This document shows positions 63,287 to 64,000 of a DNA stretch of 64,000 bases, piece by piece (within the stretch, counting starts at the first letter, position 1; each line of letters begins with the position of its first letter). The stretch is from assembly GCA_040954595.2 (NCBI GenBank), contig CM082596.2:7688001-7752000 (forward strand). Direction: 5' to 3'. Made by a program: the position numbers and the translations under genes. This stretch comes from Balanoglossus misakiensis (lineage: Eukaryota; Hemichordata). The notes under the pieces were generated by a model. The model was not told the origin of the DNA. It saw only the letters and a program-made list of their open reading frames with translations, and made no database searches.

Positions 63287-63470
63287 TTGAGTCCTCCCCT
63301 GGTCACGTGATGGTTTTGAAAAGTTTCGGTCTGAATTAACCATAGACAGAACAAAGCTACTTTCAATGTCTATGGTCTAACAAAATTTGCTAGATCGTTT
63401 CCGGTTTGATAAACGCCTAACTCAACTGGTAGAATATGTCAATTACCAAACCCGATTGGCATTTTTTTTT
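63287..63470. other. Short spacer with E-box and small hairpin
   Basis: A TCACGTGA E-box palindrome lies at 63303-63310. ACCATAGACA and TGTCTATGGT (about 63339 and 63367) form a 10-bp inverted repeat. Confidence 0.5.
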
Positions 63471-63720
63471 CAAATTATCCAGTGGAGCGCGTCGTAAAGC
63501 GTCGCATTTCATTAGTTGGTTCTCTCCCATGCACTGTAGGTGTGTTCGGCGCGTCTCCCCGATTTTCACGCGCGGGGAAACAGCGTCGTCATCACACGCG
63601 TTCTATAGAGGGAACTCTGACGCGCGCTTGAAATTAACATGCCCAGTGCCACCTTTATCCGGCGACAATCGCCTCTTCAATTGCGCGTTTCATATCAATT
63701 TGGGAGGGCGAAAATAACAC
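63471..63720. promoter_or_regulatory. CpG island-like patch at the right edge
   Basis: About 24 CpGs in 240 bp, the highest density in the window (AGCGCGTCGTAAAGCGTCGC, TTCACGCGCGGGG, CTGACGCGCGCTTG). A plus-strand frame of 93 codons (63436-63717) is open through it, which GC-rich DNA makes likely by chance. It could be a promoter or enhancer of a gene beyond the window edge. Confidence 0.35.
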
Positions 63721-64000
63721 ACCTCGTAAAACATAAATGACGCATTTCATAAACTAATGTATATAAACAGCCGTGCTGATTGAAAAAAAAAAGATAACAA
63801 AAAAATCTTATTACCCACGCCGGGTTCTGTGTCACCGACGATGATAAATTTGAGCTTAATTTGCTTCGTCACAATGTCGGTAAACTGTACTTTAGAAATT
63901 TAATGATCGATCATAATGTGACTATCGGTTTCCATTGTGTTACAAAAAAGCAAACGTCATATATCTAGTCTCTTATCTTTGCTAATCAACGTCAAGTCTT
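63721..64000. other. Right edge, nothing assignable
   Basis: AT-rich sequence with A-runs; no gene or repeat was recognised before the window ends. Confidence 0.5.

Overview
This window looks like eukaryotic, metazoan, non-coding DNA. It is AT-rich with scattered CpG-dense patches, full of microsatellites and short inverted-repeat transposons, and has no operon-like ORF packing, ribosomal RNA, tRNA or CRISPR array that I can recognise. No reading frame could be assigned to a known protein family. The longest open frames (about 600 codons on both strands near 19-20.8 kb) are by-products of a tetranucleotide repeat that contains no stop codon in any frame. The MITE families, the TATG/CATA microsatellites and the very frequent TACATGTA octamer would fit a marine invertebrate, possibly an invertebrate deuterostome. 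That placement is a guess. The best reading is a gene desert or a very long intron.

Layout. 1-9.5 kb: a Tc1/mariner-type MITE (1441-1651), two copies of a TTAA-ended foldback MITE (2591-2949, 6924-7270), a 235-bp MITE (4957-5191) whose inverted sister lies at 41755-41980, and a (CTGT)n(ATGT)n array. 9.5-19 kb: mostly unannotatable sequence with a CpG-rich stretch near 12.6-13.2 kb and a two-module interspersed repeat near 16.5-16.8 kb. 19.1-20.8 kb: a 1.69-kb CATA array punctuated by 14 AATGTA-containing cassettes that form a higher-order repeat. 20.8-31.1 kb: anonymous sequence, a TATG array ending in a perfect 40-bp-arm palindrome, and two more CATA/TATG arrays. 31-38 kb: anonymous sequence with several candidate regulatory patches. 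38.2-41.0 kb: a candidate 2.8-kb non-autonomous DNA transposon. 41-48 kb: microsatellites. 48-64 kb: the densest set of regulatory-looking islands (48.1-48.3, 50.0-50.3, 51.9-52.15, 58.65-58.87, 61.07-61.24, 63.47-63.72 kb), plus a pogo/Tigger-like MITE and a PIF/Harbinger-like MITE.

No genes can be shown to work together here. Two things deserve most attention. First, the 19-20.8 kb array has a duplicated cassette order and would carry 29 UGUACAUA (PUF/Pumilio-type) motifs on a plus-strand transcript. Second, there are islands rich in CpG, homeodomain sites and palindromes that could be enhancers or unannotated promoters. All regulatory calls rest on motif reading alone.
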